Source: Leptospira koniambonensis (lineage in GTDB: Bacteria; Spirochaetota; Leptospiria; Leptospirales; Leptospiraceae). Taken from it: DNA of 64,000 nt. Positions 62,537-64,000 of this stretch are shown here, in pieces. The position numbers and the translations under genes were made by a program. Position 1 is the stretch's first letter; each line of letters begins with the position of its first letter. Under the pieces are notes generated by a model, which did not search any database, had not been told where the DNA came from, and saw only the letters and a program-made list of their open reading frames with translations. The stretch spans positions 124,001 to 188,000 of the forward strand of contig NZ_RQFY01000001.1 in NCBI RefSeq assembly GCF_004769555.1, in the 5' to 3' direction.

Positions 62537-64000
62537 ATGGAAAAAAGAAGCATCTATCATCTAGTCAGGGACTCTTGTATTCATTACAAAGACAGGCCTT
62601 TCCAATGGATCTGGGATGAAAAATTAAAATCATTCTCAGGGATCTCCTATTCTGAATGGTTTTTAAATCTGGAAAATCTCTCCGGATTTTTCAGGCAGAA
62701 AAATGTAAACAAAGGTGATAAGGTAGGCTTATTCTGTGATAATAGAACAGAATGGGCATTATGCTCCTTCTCAGTAATGTGTTCGGGTGGAGCGGATGTT
62801 CCAAGAGGATGTGACGCAAGTGAAGAAGAGATTTTTTATATTTTAGATCACACTGAATCCAAGATCACATTTATTGAAAAAGAACAGGTCCTAGTTAAAT
62901 TAGGAAATATTCTAAACAGATTAAAACATCTAGAAACTGTAATACTCATAGAGTCGGAAGAGAATTTTGCATCTTTGGCAAAATTGAAAGCTGCTTATCC
63001 TAAAATTGAATTTATAGATCTGGAAACTGCGATCGCTCACGGAAGAGCCTGGGTCGAAAAAAAAGGAAAAAATCTTTTACATTCTATCGGTGAATCTTTA
63101 ACTGAAAACGATATTGCAACAATTATCTATACTTCCGGGACCACTGGAGTTCCTAAAGGTGTAGTTTTAAAACATAGATCCTTTACCTGGACGATTGATC
63201 AGTTACAACAATTTGTGCCTGCAAATTATTCTGATAGAGTGGTAGTTTTCCTACCTCCTTGGCATATTGCAGAAAGGATTTTAGAAACTGCACTTCTTTC
63301 CTGGGGAGCCTCACTCGCCTGCTCTAATGTTTCTCAACTTACGCGTGACTTTGAGATCATCAAACCTACAGTTCTTGTTTCTGTCCCCAGAGTTTGGGAA
63401 GCATTGTATCGTAGGATCTGGGATAAGGTTTCTAAATCTTCTCCTGCAAAACTTGCTATTTTCAAAACTGCAGTTCGGATTGCAGAAACTTACAATTCTT
63501 TGTTAGATACTGTCACTGGAAATTATTCAGAAACAGAAGAATCAAATAAAGAAGAGAAATTGACTGACACATTCGTGGCTACCCTTCTTCTTCCTGTATT
63601 CTATTCTTTAAATATTGTGGCTCAGAAAGTGCTCGCACCTGTTAGAGCTCTATTCGGTGGACAACTTAAGTTTGCATTTTGTGGTGCTGGAGCAATGCCT
63701 CCTAAGATCCAATTTTTCTTTCGTTCTATGGGAGTTCCTATTATAGAAACTTACGGAATGACTGAGACTACTGGAATGGGAGCATTAGGAAGTTTTCCGA
63801 TCCCAAAAACAGGATCTATAGGACCTGTGTTTCCTGGAGCACATATCAAATTAGTCAATGAGCAGAATGTTGTAGTTTCCAAACCTGGAGACAAAGGCAT
63901 CGCATGGCATAAGGGGCCACATGTAACTGCAGGCTATTATAAAAATGCTGAACTCACTCAAGTAAATTTTTCAGATGGATGGTTTAACTCAGGTGACTTA
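62537..64000 (+). CDS. long-chain acyl-CoA synthetase-like protein, 3' end outside window
   Basis: The visible 488 residues belong to the AMP-binding adenylating enzymes: IIYTSGTTGVPKGVVLKH (P-loop, about residues 195-212), YGMTETTGMGALG (near 405-420) and GYYKNAELT near the end of the window. The organisation, with a long insertion between blocks and the LALVPRVWEALYR-type VSVPRVWEALYRRIW, is like long-chain fatty-acid CoA ligases (FadD/FACS type). These activate fatty acids, which Leptospira use as the main carbon source. It starts six bases after argC. The C-terminal domain and stop codon lie beyond position 64000. Confidence 0.92.
   Translation, partial: MEKRSIYHLVRDSCIHYKDRPFQWIWDEKLKSFSGISYSEWFLNLENLSGFFRQKNVNKGDKVGLFCDNRTEWALCSFSVMCSGGADVPRGCDASEEEIFYILDHTESKITFIEKEQVLVKLGNILNRLKHLETVILIESEENFASLAKLKAAYPKIEFIDLETAIAHGRAWVEKKGKNLLHSIGESLTENDIATIIYTSGTTGVPKGVVLKHRSFTWTIDQLQQFVPANYSDRVVVFLPPWHIAERILETALLSWGASLACSNVSQLTRDFEIIKPTVLVSVPRVWEALYRRIWDKVSKSSPAKLAIFKTAVRIAETYNSLLDTVTGNYSETEESNKEEKLTDTFVATLLLPVFYSLNIVAQKVLAPVRALFGGQLKFAFCGAGAMPPKIQFFFRSMGVPIIETYGMTETTGMGALGSFPIPKTGSIGPVFPGAHIKLVNEQNVVVSKPGDKGIAWHKGPHVTAGYYKNAELTQVNFSDGWFNSGDL

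Overview
The window looks like a stretch of chromosome from a Leptospira species (Spirochaetota). The evidence is the moderate-to-low GC content, the spirochaete-type lipoprotein signal peptides, the rpsU-yqeY-dnaG-rpoD operon, a site matching the LexA box I remember for L. interrogans, and many proteins of leptospiral type (triple-GAF, 7TM-SpoIIE, OmpA-like coiled coil). GC by eye seems higher than in L. interrogans, but the species cannot be fixed from sequence reading alone. Almost all of the window is coding. I see no insertion sequence, prophage, CRISPR array, rRNA or riboswitch. There is one tRNA.

Layout. 1-9.2 kb: a GAF-domain protein running off the left edge, a small coiled-coil protein, tRNA-Ala(GGC), an unknown gene coupled to def, a lone RND transporter, then tyrS and a NodB-like deacetylase on the minus strand. 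9.2-16.9 kb: glpD, then the macromolecular synthesis operon (minus) and three small minus-strand genes, one of them a degenerate GGDEF domain. 17-21 kb: fbp, a lipoprotein with the core of a cholesterol-dependent cytolysin (CDC), and galE. 21.1-28.5 kb is accessory in character: a potassium-channel-like protein with an altered filter, a YgaP-type membrane protein with a P-type ATPase, an AraC regulator, an ABM protein, a diheme cytochrome c, a quinone-oxidoreductase-like enzyme behind a perfect palindrome, and a lipoprotein. 28.5-41.8 kb: mgtE, an OmpA-like protein, a CDF metal exporter, an acyl-CoA dehydrogenase-like protein downstream of uvrA, sppA, a TsaC/Sua5 protein, a GH18 protein, a queuosine-precursor-transporter-like protein and a VOC protein. 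41.9-53.4 kb: leuA, a 2,4-dienoyl-CoA-reductase-like enzyme, a 7TM SpoIIE phosphatase, slyD, a UvrD-type helicase overlapping a SprT-like metalloprotein, and a membrane protein with a YceI partner. 53.4-59.1 kb: a minus-strand tldD-tldE-moxR-VWA operon and a HIT gene. 59.2-64 kb: a membrane protein, recA, argC and the start of an acyl-CoA synthetase that leaves the right edge.

How genes work together. Genome maintenance is concentrated here (dnaG, rpoD, uvrA, a UvrD-type helicase, recA), with a perfect LexA-type box in front of uvrA/sppA and a one-mismatch version in front of recA. Metal handling recurs (mgtE, CDF, P-type ATPase, RND pump, SlyD with a His-rich tail). Convergent gene ends follow a clear pattern: three carry stem-loop terminators, three carry members of a dispersed palindromic repeat family, and two abut or overlap by a few bases.

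The most unusual item is the lipoprotein at 18385-20037. It keeps the pore-forming CDC core, including the paired glycines, but its C-terminal domain lacks the tryptophan-rich undecapeptide.
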